This document shows positions 16,168 through 25,015 of a DNA stretch of 64,000 nt, piece after piece. The notes under the pieces are model-generated. The model made no database searches and had not been told where the DNA came from. It was given only the letters and a program-made list of their open reading frames with translations. The position numbers and the translations under genes were made by a program. How positions within the stretch are numbered: position 1 is the stretch's first letter; each line of letters opens with the position of its first letter. Origin of the DNA: an uncultured Muribaculaceae bacterium (GTDB lineage: Bacteria > Bacteroidota > Bacteroidia > Bacteroidales > Muribaculaceae); contig CAJUKD010000002.1 of assembly GCA_910587235.1 (NCBI GenBank), positions 62,001 through 126,000 on the forward strand, given 5' to 3'.

Positions 16168-17502
16168 ATGACTCTTAAAGACATCATCAGCGCCATAAAT
16201 TCGCGCCTGCAGATAAAAAAACTCAACGCGATGCAGGAGGCAACGGCGGCAATAACACCGCCATGCCGACTGCTCCTTCTCGCCCCCACCGGAAGTGGAA
16301 AAACAGTCGCGTTCGCACTGCCATTCCTCCGCTCCCTTCCGGCACCCGGACGCGGACAGGTCGGCGGTGTCATCATAGCGCCATCGCGCGAACTTGTCCT
16401 GCAGATATATGAAGTTATCCGGCGAATAGCAACAGGATTCAAGACCGTAGCCTTCTACGGCGGCCATCCCATGGCCGATGAAGTCCGATCAGTCATTCCG
16501 GAGCCCGACATAATAGTCGCCACTCCCGGACGCCTCCTCGACCATCTTAGGCGCGGAACCCTCAGCCTCGACAAAACATCCGCTCTCGTCCTCGACGAAT
16601 ACGACAAATCGCTCGACCTCGGCTTCGACGACGAAATGCGGCGCATAAGCGCAAGGATGAAAAACATACGCACACTCATCCTTACCTCAGCAACAAAGCT
16701 TCAGACACCCCCGCAATACCTCGACACCCGGGGGATGCGTACTCTCGATTTCACCGGAGCCGCCGAAAAAGCGCCGGCCCCGAAACTCGACATAGCGATT
16801 GTCGAAAGTCCCGTCCGCGACAAACTGCAGACCCTCGCCGACCTCCTCGCATCAATGGCTCCCGCATCAAGAGTGATGGTATTCGTCAACCACCGCGATG
16901 CCGCCGAGCGCATACACTCCGACATGCGCCGCCGGGGATTCCCCGCAGGACTGTACCACGGCGGACTCGAACAACAGCAGCGCGAACGGGCACTGGTAAT
17001 GTTCGGGAACGGCACCACGCCCGTCCTTGTAAGCACCGACCTCGCCGCACGCGGACTCGACATACCCGCTGTCGAAGCCGTAGTCCACTACCACATGCCC
17101 GTCGACGCCGAAGCATGGACACACCGCAACGGACGCACCGCACGCCAAGGCTCCGAAGGACATGTCTACATCATAAACTCCGAAGCCGACGACATTCCGG
17201 AATTCATACGATGGGATCACCCTTACACCCCGACGGCAACATCCGGCGGCAATCCCGCCGAATCCCCGTGGCAGACTCTGCATATCAACGCCGGAAAAAA
17301 AGAAAAAATCTCCCGAGGCGATGTAGCCGGATTCCTGATCCACAAAGGAGGACTACAATCAGCTCAGGTCGGAACGATAGACATACGCGACCACTGCGCA
17401 TACGTAGCCGTCCCACGCGAGCTGGCGCGTGAACTCGTCAAAACACTTATACCGCACCGAATGAAAAATACGCGCGTGCGCGTAAGCCGCATCGACGACT
17501 GA
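16168..17502 (+). CDS. DEAD-box RNA helicase, DbpA-like, with DEYD motif II
   Basis: A 444-aa ATP-dependent RNA helicase. Motif I is APTGSGKT, Ia is APSRELVLQ, Ib is TPGRLLDHL, motif II reads VLDEYDKSLDLGF (DEYD in place of DEAD), III is TSAT, and the second RecA domain has VLVSTDLAARGLDIP (motif V) and HRNGRTARQG (motif VI). The C-terminal domain (about residues 370-444: ISRGDVAGFLIHKGGLQSA, then IDIRDHCAYVAVP) resembles the DbpA RNA-binding fold that targets 23S rRNA hairpin 92. A role in ribosome assembly is therefore plausible. The GT2 gene begins 22 bp downstream. Confidence 0.9.
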   Translation: MTLKDIISAINSRLQIKKLNAMQEATAAITPPCRLLLLAPTGSGKTVAFALPFLRSLPAPGRGQVGGVIIAPSRELVLQIYEVIRRIATGFKTVAFYGGHPMADEVRSVIPEPDIIVATPGRLLDHLRRGTLSLDKTSALVLDEYDKSLDLGFDDEMRRISARMKNIRTLILTSATKLQTPPQYLDTRGMRTLDFTGAAEKAPAPKLDIAIVESPVRDKLQTLADLLASMAPASRVMVFVNHRDAAERIHSDMRRRGFPAGLYHGGLEQQQRERALVMFGNGTTPVLVSTDLAARGLDIPAVEAVVHYHMPVDAEAWTHRNGRTARQGSEGHVYIINSEADDIPEFIRWDHPYTPTATSGGNPAESPWQTLHINAGKKEKISRGDVAGFLIHKGGLQSAQVGTIDIRDHCAYVAVPRELARELVKTLIPHRMKNTRVRVSRIDD

Positions 17503-17524
17503 ACCGGCCGGAAGCAGAAACGCC

Positions 17525-18442
17525 ATGGACAACGCACGAATAAGCATCGTAATTCCGGTCTACAACCGCGCCGGCATCGTACAGCGTACTCTCGCATCCG
17601 TCGCCTCCCAGACAGCCCGCCCGCTCGACATAATACTTGTCGACAACAACTCCACCGACGGCACCGTCGAAGTACTCGGGCGATGGAAAAATACCGTACA
17701 GGACGATGCTTTCCGCGTAACCGTACTATCCGAAAAAAAGCCCGGAGCAGCAGCCGCGCGCAACCGCGGGCTTGAAGCCGTCACCACCGAATGGGTCATG
17801 TTCTTTGACTCCGACGACACCATGGCACCGCTCCACATCAGCCGCGCATTGCTTGTGATCGACGACAATCCCCGAGCCGACATAATCGGATGGGACGTCA
17901 TGCGGCACGATCTCAAAGGCAACAGCTCCCGAAATAAATTCTCCGCCACCCGCTGCCAATGGCACTCGCTGTTCAACGGCTCCATGGCAACACTGCGATG
18001 GTGCGCACGCACCGCACTCGTACGACGCGCCGGCGGATGGAACCCCGACATACGCTTCTGGGACGACATAGAACTCGGTGCACGCATGCTCGCGCTCAAC
18101 CCCATGGCAGTACATGCCGGCAAAGAAATCACAGTATTCGTCCATGAATCCGCCGAATGTATAAGCTGCACAAGCAACGCCCCAACCCTTTCGCTGATGG
18201 AACCGGCATTGCAGAGCATAGCCCGGACACTCCCGCCCGGCAAAAAAAACTGGTGCGAGCTTAAGCGCGTAATACAGGCTGCCATATCAGCCGCCGAAGA
18301 CCCCCGCGCAGCCCGCGATGTCCTGAACTCGGTCCTCGGCCGCACCTCATCGCCGGCATGGCGCATGATATGGCACGCAGCCTACACCTACACTCGCCTT
18401 GGCGGACGTGGCGCAGCAAGAATCCTGCGTCCTATGATGTGA
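17525..18442 (+). CDS. Glycosyltransferase family 2
   Basis: A 305-aa GT-A-fold enzyme. It opens with SIVIPVYNRAGIVQRTLASV and DNNSTDGT (nucleotide-sugar binding), followed by GAAAARNRGLEAV and the metal-binding FFDSDDTM motif near residue 98. The acceptor-side motif WDDIELGARML is near residue 178. No membrane helices are evident, so it probably works at the cytoplasmic face on a lipid-linked glycan or modifies LPS; substrate unknown. It begins the 17.5-21.7 kb glycosyltransferase cluster and sits 22 bp after the helicase gene. Confidence 0.88.
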   Translation: MDNARISIVIPVYNRAGIVQRTLASVASQTARPLDIILVDNNSTDGTVEVLGRWKNTVQDDAFRVTVLSEKKPGAAAARNRGLEAVTTEWVMFFDSDDTMAPLHISRALLVIDDNPRADIIGWDVMRHDLKGNSSRNKFSATRCQWHSLFNGSMATLRWCARTALVRRAGGWNPDIRFWDDIELGARMLALNPMAVHAGKEITVFVHESAECISCTSNAPTLSLMEPALQSIARTLPPGKKNWCELKRVIQAAISAAEDPRAARDVLNSVLGRTSSPAWRMIWHAAYTYTRLGGRGAARILRPMM

Positions 18443-18502
18443 ATTGTCGCCGTATTGTCACCTGATTCAACCGGAATGTAACAGCATTGTAGCCCGTTTT
18501 GT

Positions 18503-18533
18503 TTTGGCTTCATGCGGTAAAATCGTAATTTTG
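18503..18533 (+). promoter_or_regulatory. Promoter of the serine hydrolase-glycosyltransferase unit
   Basis: TTTG at 18503-18506 and TAATTTTG at 18526-18533 with 19-base spacing. It gives the next three genes (18557-21695) their own start. Confidence 0.75.
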
Positions 18534-18556
18534 CCGCCATCAGACAAAGCATAACG

Positions 18557-19768
18557 ATGAATTCAGGAATTCGATTATTTTTATCAGGACTAATTATAGC
18601 GGCAATAGCCTTAGGCGGCTTTTTCGCATGTAAAAAAATAAAGACTCACGAAACCCCGGCTCCACTGCAGCAATCTCTCGACTCCGTATTCACATCAGTA
18701 TTCAGACTCCCCGATGCCCCGGGAGCAATAGTGATGATAACAAAAGACGACAGCTTGGTCTACAAACGCTCTTTCGGAATGGCAGCCCTTGACAAACCGC
18801 TGAAAATGACCGACAGCACTCTGCTCAACATCTGCTCTATATCGAAACAATTCTCCGCTGTCGCACTCCTTAAACTCGAAGAACTGGAACTACTCTCTCT
18901 CGATGACACAGTCAAAAAATACTTCCCGCAGTACAAATCCGGAATTTTCAACAAAATAGCCCTGAGCAACCTCCTCTCCCACACGTCAGGACTACCCGAC
19001 AACCGTCCTTACACCGAAGACGACTGGAAAGAATATTCAAAAATTCACCAGAGCTGCTTCAACAACATATCCGATTTCTGCCACTACTGCCCCTGGCAGG
19101 AAAGTTGCGCTTTCTATGAAAACCTGGACACATTGAAATTCGAACCGGGAACCGCCTACGACTATCAGAACCCGACATATCAGCTCGTCCTGCCGATTGT
19201 CGAAAGCGTAACAGGAAAAAACTTCGACCTTTGGATGAAAGAGAACATATTCATGCCGGCAGGAATGACCGAAACCTATTATGTCCAGCAAGGCCGGATA
19301 ATTCCACGAATGGCACATGCCTACCGACTCGCCGACTCGACCCGGCATACAAACGCATACATAAGCGAAAACGGTCGCTGGGAAGAATTCGACTACGGCG
19401 AAGCAAACTACTTCACCACAAAAGCCGACGGAGGAATATACACAAGCGCACGCGATTTCCTCAAATGGCAACATGCTCTTTTCTCAGGAAAAATAATATC
19501 GGAAGAAGCTCTGTATCAAGCCATACAGCCGCATATAACCACCGACATTCCGGACACCGGCTATGGCTACGGATTCTTTATCGAGGAAAAACCGGAAATG
19601 CCGCGTAAGATTTTCCACACCGGCGACAACGGAGCATTCTGTACATACGCCGCAACAATACCCGAAAAAGGCATCAACTACATAATCTTCGCCAACCGCA
19701 ACGACTGGAACCGTGAAGCGACCGTTGCCGCCACCGATTCAGTTCTTCGCGCCAACAGAATCCTATGA
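18557..19768 (+). CDS. Serine hydrolase, class C beta-lactamase/penicillin-binding-protein fold
   Basis: A 403-aa exported protein. The N-terminus has a hydrophobic signal ending LGGFFACKK, so it could be a lipoprotein. The fold's triad is visible: SISK (Ser-x-x-Lys), YQN (Tyr-x-Asn) in YDYQNPTYQL, and HTGDNG in the place of the KTG/HxG motif. Members include D-aminopeptidases, esterases and PBP-like enzymes; nothing here proves resistance to beta-lactams, and an envelope or glycan esterase/peptidase role is as likely. The stop overlaps the next glycosyltransferase start (ATGA), so translation is coupled. Base use is visibly more A/T-rich than in the flanking genes. Confidence 0.88.
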   Translation: MNSGIRLFLSGLIIAAIALGGFFACKKIKTHETPAPLQQSLDSVFTSVFRLPDAPGAIVMITKDDSLVYKRSFGMAALDKPLKMTDSTLLNICSISKQFSAVALLKLEELELLSLDDTVKKYFPQYKSGIFNKIALSNLLSHTSGLPDNRPYTEDDWKEYSKIHQSCFNNISDFCHYCPWQESCAFYENLDTLKFEPGTAYDYQNPTYQLVLPIVESVTGKNFDLWMKENIFMPAGMTETYYVQQGRIIPRMAHAYRLADSTRHTNAYISENGRWEEFDYGEANYFTTKADGGIYTSARDFLKWQHALFSGKIISEEALYQAIQPHITTDIPDTGYGYGFFIEEKPEMPRKIFHTGDNGAFCTYAATIPEKGINYIIFANRNDWNREATVAATDSVLRANRIL

Positions 19769-20577
19769 TCTCTCCGAAACTCGAAGTCCTGATCGCCACA
19801 TTCGGCCGCGACGGCCTCGGACGGGTAATAGAAATGAACCTGCCCGAAGTCGAAGGCGTACGTTACCTCGTATGCTGCCAGAACCCCGCAGGCGAAAACC
19901 TCGACAGCGAAGCCGCACCACTGCTCCGCCGTCCCGACATCTCCATCCACTACTTCGCCGACCGCGGCTCCGCCGTCAACCGCAACCACGCATTCGACCT
20001 CGCACGCGCCCCGTACCTCCTGCTCGCCGACGACGACCTGCGCTACAAAGCCGAGGGGCTACGCCGGGTGATCGACACATTCGACTCGCACCCCGGCATC
20101 GACATAGCCACATTCCGAGCCGTAATGCCCGATCCGAGAATACATCCCGACACCGAGCACGACCTCGACATTCCATTCCGATTCTACACACCGGTAATGT
20201 TCGAGATAGCCCTGCGACGCGACGCCGTCGAACGCATCGGACTGCGTTTCAGCCATCTGACAGGAGTAGCCGCTCCCCGACTCGCCGCCGGCGAGGAAGA
20301 CCTGCTCATTTTCCATGCTCTGCGAAAAGGGCTTAAAGGCCGCTTCTTTCCGGCAGACATTGTCGAACACCCCGGTTCCACAACATATTGGCGTCTTTAC
20401 GACGACCCGCGCGTACTGCGCTCAAAAGGAGCCGTTTTCCGCATAATCCACGGAAACATAGGAGCACTCATCCGCTACCCTATAGAAGCCCTGCGCTCGC
20501 CTGCCGGATTCTTCAAAGCGATATATTGCTACATCGACGGATTCATCTACTCCATCATACACCGTAAAGAACTATGA
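19765..20577 (+). CDS. Glycosyltransferase family 2 (GT-A)
   Basis: A 270-aa transferase. The N-terminus KLEVLIATFGRDGLGRVIEM replaces the common VVIPxYN start but fits GT-A strand 1; a DxD-like metal site LLLADDDLRY lies near residue 92, and GEEDLLIFHALRKGLKG is the usual acidic acceptor motif. It ends in a moderately hydrophobic segment (FFKAIYCYIDGFIYSIIHR) that may lie on the membrane. It overlaps its neighbours on both sides by 4 bp (ATGA), so serine hydrolase, this enzyme and the next are one translational unit. Substrate not recognisable. Confidence 0.85.
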   Translation: MISPKLEVLIATFGRDGLGRVIEMNLPEVEGVRYLVCCQNPAGENLDSEAAPLLRRPDISIHYFADRGSAVNRNHAFDLARAPYLLLADDDLRYKAEGLRRVIDTFDSHPGIDIATFRAVMPDPRIHPDTEHDLDIPFRFYTPVMFEIALRRDAVERIGLRFSHLTGVAAPRLAAGEEDLLIFHALRKGLKGRFFPADIVEHPGSTTYWRLYDDPRVLRSKGAVFRIIHGNIGALIRYPIEALRSPAGFFKAIYCYIDGFIYSIIHRKEL

Positions 20578-21695
20578 AAGTACTGTTGATGGGCGACGCA
20601 AGCAACTACCACCGCTGCCTCGCCACAGGTCTCGCACGCCTCGGCCACAACGTCACAGTCGCATCTAACGGCTCCGGATGGATGGAAACCGCTCGCGACA
20701 TCGACCTCTCGCGAAAACCCGCCGGAAAAATAGGCGGAGCCATTCTGTGGGCGCGCCTCAACACTGTCCTGGCCTCACGCCTGAAAGGCTACGACATAGT
20801 CCATATAGCATCAAACGGCTTTGTCAGCCTGAAACCGCAGCGGATGCTGACAATATTCGACCGCCTGCGACACGACAACGGCAAGATATTCCTCTCCGCA
20901 CTCGGCACCGACAGCATATTCGTCCGTGCATGCACAAAAAAAGACCCGCCCCTGCGCTACTCCGAATGGCAGCTGCCCTCAGGCCCGACAGAATGGAGCG
21001 CAAGACCCGAAGCTGCACGCGACATCTGGCTCTCCGACGAACTTTACCGCCTCAGCGACCACCTCTATACCCATATCGACGGTATCGTGTCGGCTCTATA
21101 CGAATACGACACCGTATGCCGCCACATGTACCCCGACGTACCCGTCGCCTACGGAGGAATACCGATCGACCTTAACGCGCTCCCCAGACGGACCGGCGGC
21201 AGCGACGACGACAAGCGCGCGCTGCTGCTCACCTACGCCGCCCACCGCGGGCGCGAAGGCGAAAAAGGAGCCGACATACTCCTGCGCGCAGCCCGCGAAG
21301 TAGCCGCACGTCATCCCCAAAAAGTAATACTCAGCTGCCCCGACAACGTCCCCTACACACAGTTCATCGAAATACTGCGTCACAGCGACATAGTAACCGA
21401 CCAGCTATACTCATTCACCCCCGCAACCACAGCTCTGCTGGCAATGGCTCTCGGTGCAGTACCCGTCAGCGGAGCCGAACCCGAATTCTACGACTTTATA
21501 GGCGAGAAAGAACTACGCCCTATCATAAACCCCGACCCATGCGACTTTGAAAAAACATGCAGCCGGCTCGAACGCATCGTCACCGACCGCGAACTTTTCA
21601 GATCCATACAGGCTCAGGGACGCGAATTCGTACAACGCCACAACGACATCGACACCGTCGCGCGGCGCTTCGAAAACTTCTGGCTATCGCTTTGA
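20574..21695 (+). CDS. Glycosyltransferase, GT-B fold (GT4-like)
   Basis: A 373-aa protein with two Rossmann-like halves. The N-terminus reads MKVLLMGDASNYHRCLATGL with a Gly-rich acceptor loop (LARLGHNVTVASNGSGW). The C-terminal half has RGREGEKGADILLRAAREVA, typical of the GT4 linker and donor domain, and a donor-site region SFTPATTALLAMALGAVPVS with a downstream acidic residue. It shares an ATGA overlap with the upstream GT2 gene. Its last 12 bp overlap the end of the convergent gene at 21684. It is probably cytoplasmic and builds a surface polysaccharide with its neighbours. Confidence 0.82.
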   Translation: MKVLLMGDASNYHRCLATGLARLGHNVTVASNGSGWMETARDIDLSRKPAGKIGGAILWARLNTVLASRLKGYDIVHIASNGFVSLKPQRMLTIFDRLRHDNGKIFLSALGTDSIFVRACTKKDPPLRYSEWQLPSGPTEWSARPEAARDIWLSDELYRLSDHLYTHIDGIVSALYEYDTVCRHMYPDVPVAYGGIPIDLNALPRRTGGSDDDKRALLLTYAAHRGREGEKGADILLRAAREVAARHPQKVILSCPDNVPYTQFIEILRHSDIVTDQLYSFTPATTALLAMALGAVPVSGAEPEFYDFIGEKELRPIINPDPCDFEKTCSRLERIVTDRELFRSIQAQGREFVQRHNDIDTVARRFENFWLSL

Positions 21696-22196
21696 ACCTG
21701 TCGACACCGAAATCGAATCGACCGTGATCTTGACATCGAAAGGCGTGGCCTGCGCCGCACGGTTCGATACCGACGAACGCACAAAATAAAAATTCTGCTG
21801 CACATCCCACGACGGCACATTCATCTGGCGGGTTTCCGCCGGCGGAAGTTCGCATTCCACCTCGCGCGACTGCGAGTGCAGCATCCGCCCGCTACCGTCG
21901 ACATAGGTGAACGTCAGATACACCCGGCGAAGAGTATCGCTCTTCATGTTGTTCGTGACAAAAAAAGTTTCACGGCGCGAACGCAACGGCTTGTCATAAC
22001 CGCGGACCGTCACAACCGACGCATCGGGAGCCGCCACAGAACGCAACGACGAAACGTCGCGGACATCAGCCCGGACATCCGCAGCAGCCTGCGCATGAAG
22101 ATTGCGGCGCGTAGTCCGTTGCGCCATCACATCGCAATCGGCAGCCGTCAGCGCGACAGCCGAAAGAACAAAAACAGAGAATAATTCGTTTTTCAT
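21684..22196 (-). CDS. Exported protein of unknown function
   Basis: A 170-aa protein with a signal peptide (MKNELFSVFVLSAVALTAAD, cleavage near DVMAQ). The mature part has TVRGYDKPLRSRRETFFVTN followed by beta-rich segments (VYLTFTYVDGSGRMLHS, NFYFVRSSVSNRA). This pattern suggests a small periplasmic beta-sandwich (FxxTN and RR motifs recur in related Bacteroidales proteins, from memory only). I do not recognise a function. The start at 22196 is chosen for the signal peptide. It is the last gene of the purC-ubiE-DUF3078 run, 65 bp after its neighbour, and its 3' end overlaps the convergent glycosyltransferase by 12 bp. Confidence 0.7.
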   Translation of the reverse strand: MKNELFSVFVLSAVALTAADCDVMAQRTTRRNLHAQAAADVRADVRDVSSLRSVAAPDASVVTVRGYDKPLRSRRETFFVTNNMKSDTLRRVYLTFTYVDGSGRMLHSQSREVECELPPAETRQMNVPSWDVQQNFYFVRSSVSNRAAQATPFDVKITVDSISVSTGSKR

Positions 22197-22261
22197 ATCT
22201 TTCTTTATAACAATCCTGAAACTATTTTTCCCTAATCTATAAGCGGAAATTTCTGATCTAA

Positions 22262-22828
22262 TCACAAAACCACCGGCCCGCGCGCTCCCGCCGAAGGAGG
22301 AAAGACCCTCACAGCGCCGTCAAGCCCCTCCGGCCTTGTCGAGTTCTCAACCACCGACACTCTGAACAGATAAGGAAGCCAGCGCCTCAGGCTGATGCGT
22401 TTCCCGCGGTGGTAACCCGACAGAGTAAAGCGGCCATCCTCGCCAAGCTCAAGAACATAATCATGCCCACGGCCTAACTTATCCTTGTAATCGCTGCGCA
22501 AACCCGGCGCAGTCCGCAACGAAACATCGTACACCCCTGCCCTGGCAGTCTGCCTCAACAGCCCCAGCTGAGTACCCGGCATAACCGTAAAATCAGGAGA
22601 ATCGAGCAACACCACATCATACACATCCAAACTTCCCGCCCGGCGCTCTATGGCAAGCAGTGCACCGTCGCCGCTCATAAGCCACACACCCTCGACAGGC
22701 GCCAGATCAGCACGGCCGCTGAAATAAGGCGCATAATCAGCCGACAGCACAGGCCTGCCTGAAAAAGCGGCGGCCGCGGCGAAAAGAAACACCACAGCCG
22801 CCACGAATATTCTTGGAATACCCCTCAT
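22262..22828 (-). CDS. Exported hypothetical protein
   Basis: A 188-aa protein with a signal peptide (MRGIPRIFVAAVVFLFAAAA, cleavage about residue 23). The mature portion reads ADYAPYFSGRADLAPVEGVW, then GDGALLAIERRAGSLDVYDV and a likely beta-rich core; the C-terminus has YHRGKRISLRRWLPYLFRV. It does not match a family I can name. Its ATG overlaps the stop of the DUF3078 gene by a base or so, so it is almost certainly expressed with it and may act beside it in the envelope. Confidence 0.68.
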   Translation of the reverse strand: MRGIPRIFVAAVVFLFAAAAAFSGRPVLSADYAPYFSGRADLAPVEGVWLMSGDGALLAIERRAGSLDVYDVVLLDSPDFTVMPGTQLGLLRQTARAGVYDVSLRTAPGLRSDYKDKLGRGHDYVLELGEDGRFTLSGYHRGKRISLRRWLPYLFRVSVVENSTRPEGLDGAVRVFPPSAGARGPVVL

Positions 22829-24207
22829 CAGATACTTGAGAACTTATAGGCAAAACCGATCGACAGAATTTCCTTGACCTGCAACTTGTGCCATCCCGGA
22901 TCCTCGCAAGGAGGAGTCTTGCTGTCATAACGCGCATGCACATAAATCTGCGTCGTCAGGAAACGGTTGATCTCGAACGAAACCGTATTCTCCCAGTCGC
23001 CCTGAATCTGGCCGTAGTCCGTGAAAACGAACAGACGTGACGACAGAGATATATTGTGCATGATTTTCCATGCCACCTTGAACTCCGCGCTCGAACCTAT
23101 CTTGTGCACCGTGTTGCGCCCCGGCTCTATGTTGTAGGCCGTTTCATCTATGCGGTTGTTTATACACGTCCACATATTGTAGGAAAGCGGCGCGAGCGAC
23201 ATATCGAACTTCACCGTCTTCTTCTGGTTCTCGTAATTGTAAGTCATACCGATACCGGCCGTCAGCTCGCCCGGCGAAAGAAATGACGAGCGCAGATCCA
23301 TGCTGTTCGAGGCATACGAATTCAACAGCTGCGTCTTGAACTGGGCATTGAGTGAGTAGTACCACCTGCGGGCGGCTTTCAGACCGAACGTGGAATTTAT
23401 CTGGAACAAGTCGTCCGAAATATTGTAGTCATGCACCTCGTCGTCCGGCGCGTTGTTCATGCCAAGCTTATATTGGGCCGTAGTTTCGAAAAGCAGATTG
23501 GGATGATACTCCTGGTTAAGCTTCACATTGTAGTATATATTGCCCAGCATGTTCAGGTTGTTGTTACCACCCTGATACCAGTTCGGCGACACATAAGCCT
23601 GCGAGAACTGCAGCGACGCCGTAAATGTCCGCAGCCAGTGGCGCTTCTTCACCGGTGCCACCTCGATCGTCGGAGCCACCTGGTCGGCGCCCGGCAACTC
23701 GCGTATCTCTATGGTATGATCCTCCGGATTCACAACCGCATGATATTCCTTGGGAGCCTCCGGAAGCATCCCGACATTGTAGAACACAGCATCAGGCGAT
23801 GAATAGAACAGATTATACTTCATCGTCTTCATCTTGCTCTGAAGAGCGTCATGCTCCTCTATCCAACGCATTTCGGGACGGCCCGACAGATCCGCCGAAA
23901 TCATATTGTCCCCCTGCGGGAACTCATAATGATCGTAAACAGCCGGAATAAAGAAATAATCAGGAAGCGGAAGCGTGCCCACAAGCTCATCGTATGGCCG
24001 CTCATTAGCCATACTGTCGATAAGCTGGAAATACGCCGGACGTTCGGCGACACTGTCAGTCGCTATAGAAGCTGAAACATAATCGCAAGCCCGGAATGGA
24101 GTATCGACAGAGGCTGAAACCTCAGTAACATTATCCTGGGCCGAAACCGCCGGAACTGCACCGGCCAGCATGAAAGCCGCGGCAAAAAGCGCTGTTGGTC
24201 TGTACAT
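22828..24207 (-). CDS. DUF3078 outer-membrane-type protein
   Basis: A 459-aa exported protein with a signal peptide (FAAAFMLAGAVPAVSAQD). The C-terminal two thirds match DUF3078: LQFSQAYVSPNWYQGGNNNL opens a series of alternating amphipathic strands (YNVKLNQEYHPNLLFETTAQ, WYYSLNAQFKTQLLNSY) ending in YKFSSI, as expected for an outer-membrane beta-barrel. The N-terminal roughly 150 residues are soluble and contain LPLPDYFFIPAVYDHYEFP. Function of the family is unknown. It follows ubiE by 49 bp and is coupled to the next exported protein. Confidence 0.85.
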   Translation of the reverse strand: MYRPTALFAAAFMLAGAVPAVSAQDNVTEVSASVDTPFRACDYVSASIATDSVAERPAYFQLIDSMANERPYDELVGTLPLPDYFFIPAVYDHYEFPQGDNMISADLSGRPEMRWIEEHDALQSKMKTMKYNLFYSSPDAVFYNVGMLPEAPKEYHAVVNPEDHTIEIRELPGADQVAPTIEVAPVKKRHWLRTFTASLQFSQAYVSPNWYQGGNNNLNMLGNIYYNVKLNQEYHPNLLFETTAQYKLGMNNAPDDEVHDYNISDDLFQINSTFGLKAARRWYYSLNAQFKTQLLNSYASNSMDLRSSFLSPGELTAGIGMTYNYENQKKTVKFDMSLAPLSYNMWTCINNRIDETAYNIEPGRNTVHKIGSSAEFKVAWKIMHNISLSSRLFVFTDYGQIQGDWENTVSFEINRFLTTQIYVHARYDSKTPPCEDPGWHKLQVKEILSIGFAYKFSSI

Positions 24208-24256
24208 ATATCGTTGCTGTGTTTTACGTAAATTCTACAAATAGTTGAAACCTGTG

Positions 24257-25003
24257 TTACGAAAGCGGCCTGAACGCCGTATAGAGAGTGCATGCGCCGA
24301 AAGTGAACCTGCGGAAAGCACAGTCGGCAAATCCCGCCTCCGCCATCAGAGCCAGCATGTCGCTTCCCTGCGCAACAGCCGCTATACTCTCGGGAAGATA
24401 GGAATAAGCACTCGTATCGCGCGACACCAGGCGACCCGCAGCCGGAATTATCCGTTTAGTATAGAAATTGTAGAGCGGACGCACAAGCGGCGACGTCGGA
24501 ACCGACAGCTCCAGCACCACAAGCATACCGCCCGGTCTGAGTACACGAAGCATCTCGCGGTAACCGCCGGCAATGTCCGCGAAATTCCGTACTCCATAAG
24601 CCACCGTCACCACATCCGCCGAAGAATCGGCAAGAGGCAGATCCAGACAATCGCCTGTCATAAAGCTCACAGCCGCATCTGGAACTGCCTCCGATGCTTT
24701 TAGGCGCCCTATCTCGAGCATACCATCCGAAAGATCTATGCCCAGAATCCGTGCCGACGGAAGACGCCTTGCCATCGCAATGGCAAGATCACCCGTACCG
24801 CTGGCCACATCCACAATATCGGCCGGACACCGGGCGGCGACACAGTCCACAGCGCGACGGCGCCATATGCGGTCTATGCCCATAGTCATCGCACGGTTCA
24901 TGAAGTCGTAGGCCGGCGCGATGCTGTCGAACATATCGCGCACCTGTTCACCCTTGGCCCGGCCGTCATCCTTGTAGGGCTTTATGCTTTCAGCCTTGTC
25001 CAA
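24257..25003 (-). CDS. ubiE: Demethylmenaquinone methyltransferase
   Basis: Cytoplasmic S-adenosylmethionine-dependent C-methyltransferase that makes menaquinone from demethylmenaquinone, the last step for the quinone used by cytochrome bd. The 248-aa protein has the UbiE/MenG signatures YDFMNRAMTMGIDRIWRRRA near residue 33 and DVASGTGDLAIAM (SAM motif I), GIDLSDGMLEIG, and ALRNxA-like VTVAYGVRNFADIAGGYREM near residue 154. In Bacteroidales only menaquinone is made, so MenG is the functional name. The start is 12 bp after purC. Confidence 0.95.
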   Translation of the reverse strand: MDKAESIKPYKDDGRAKGEQVRDMFDSIAPAYDFMNRAMTMGIDRIWRRRAVDCVAARCPADIVDVASGTGDLAIAMARRLPSARILGIDLSDGMLEIGRLKASEAVPDAAVSFMTGDCLDLPLADSSADVVTVAYGVRNFADIAGGYREMLRVLRPGGMLVVLELSVPTSPLVRPLYNFYTKRIIPAAGRLVSRDTSAYSYLPESIAAVAQGSDMLALMAEAGFADCAFRRFTFGACTLYTAFRPLS

Positions 25004-25015
25004 AACACCGAAAAT

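Noticed and set aside
18557..19768. Reading the serine hydrolase as an antibiotic-resistance beta-lactamase
   Set aside because: The SxxK/YxN/HxG fold is shared by peptidases and esterases; sequence alone does not support resistance.
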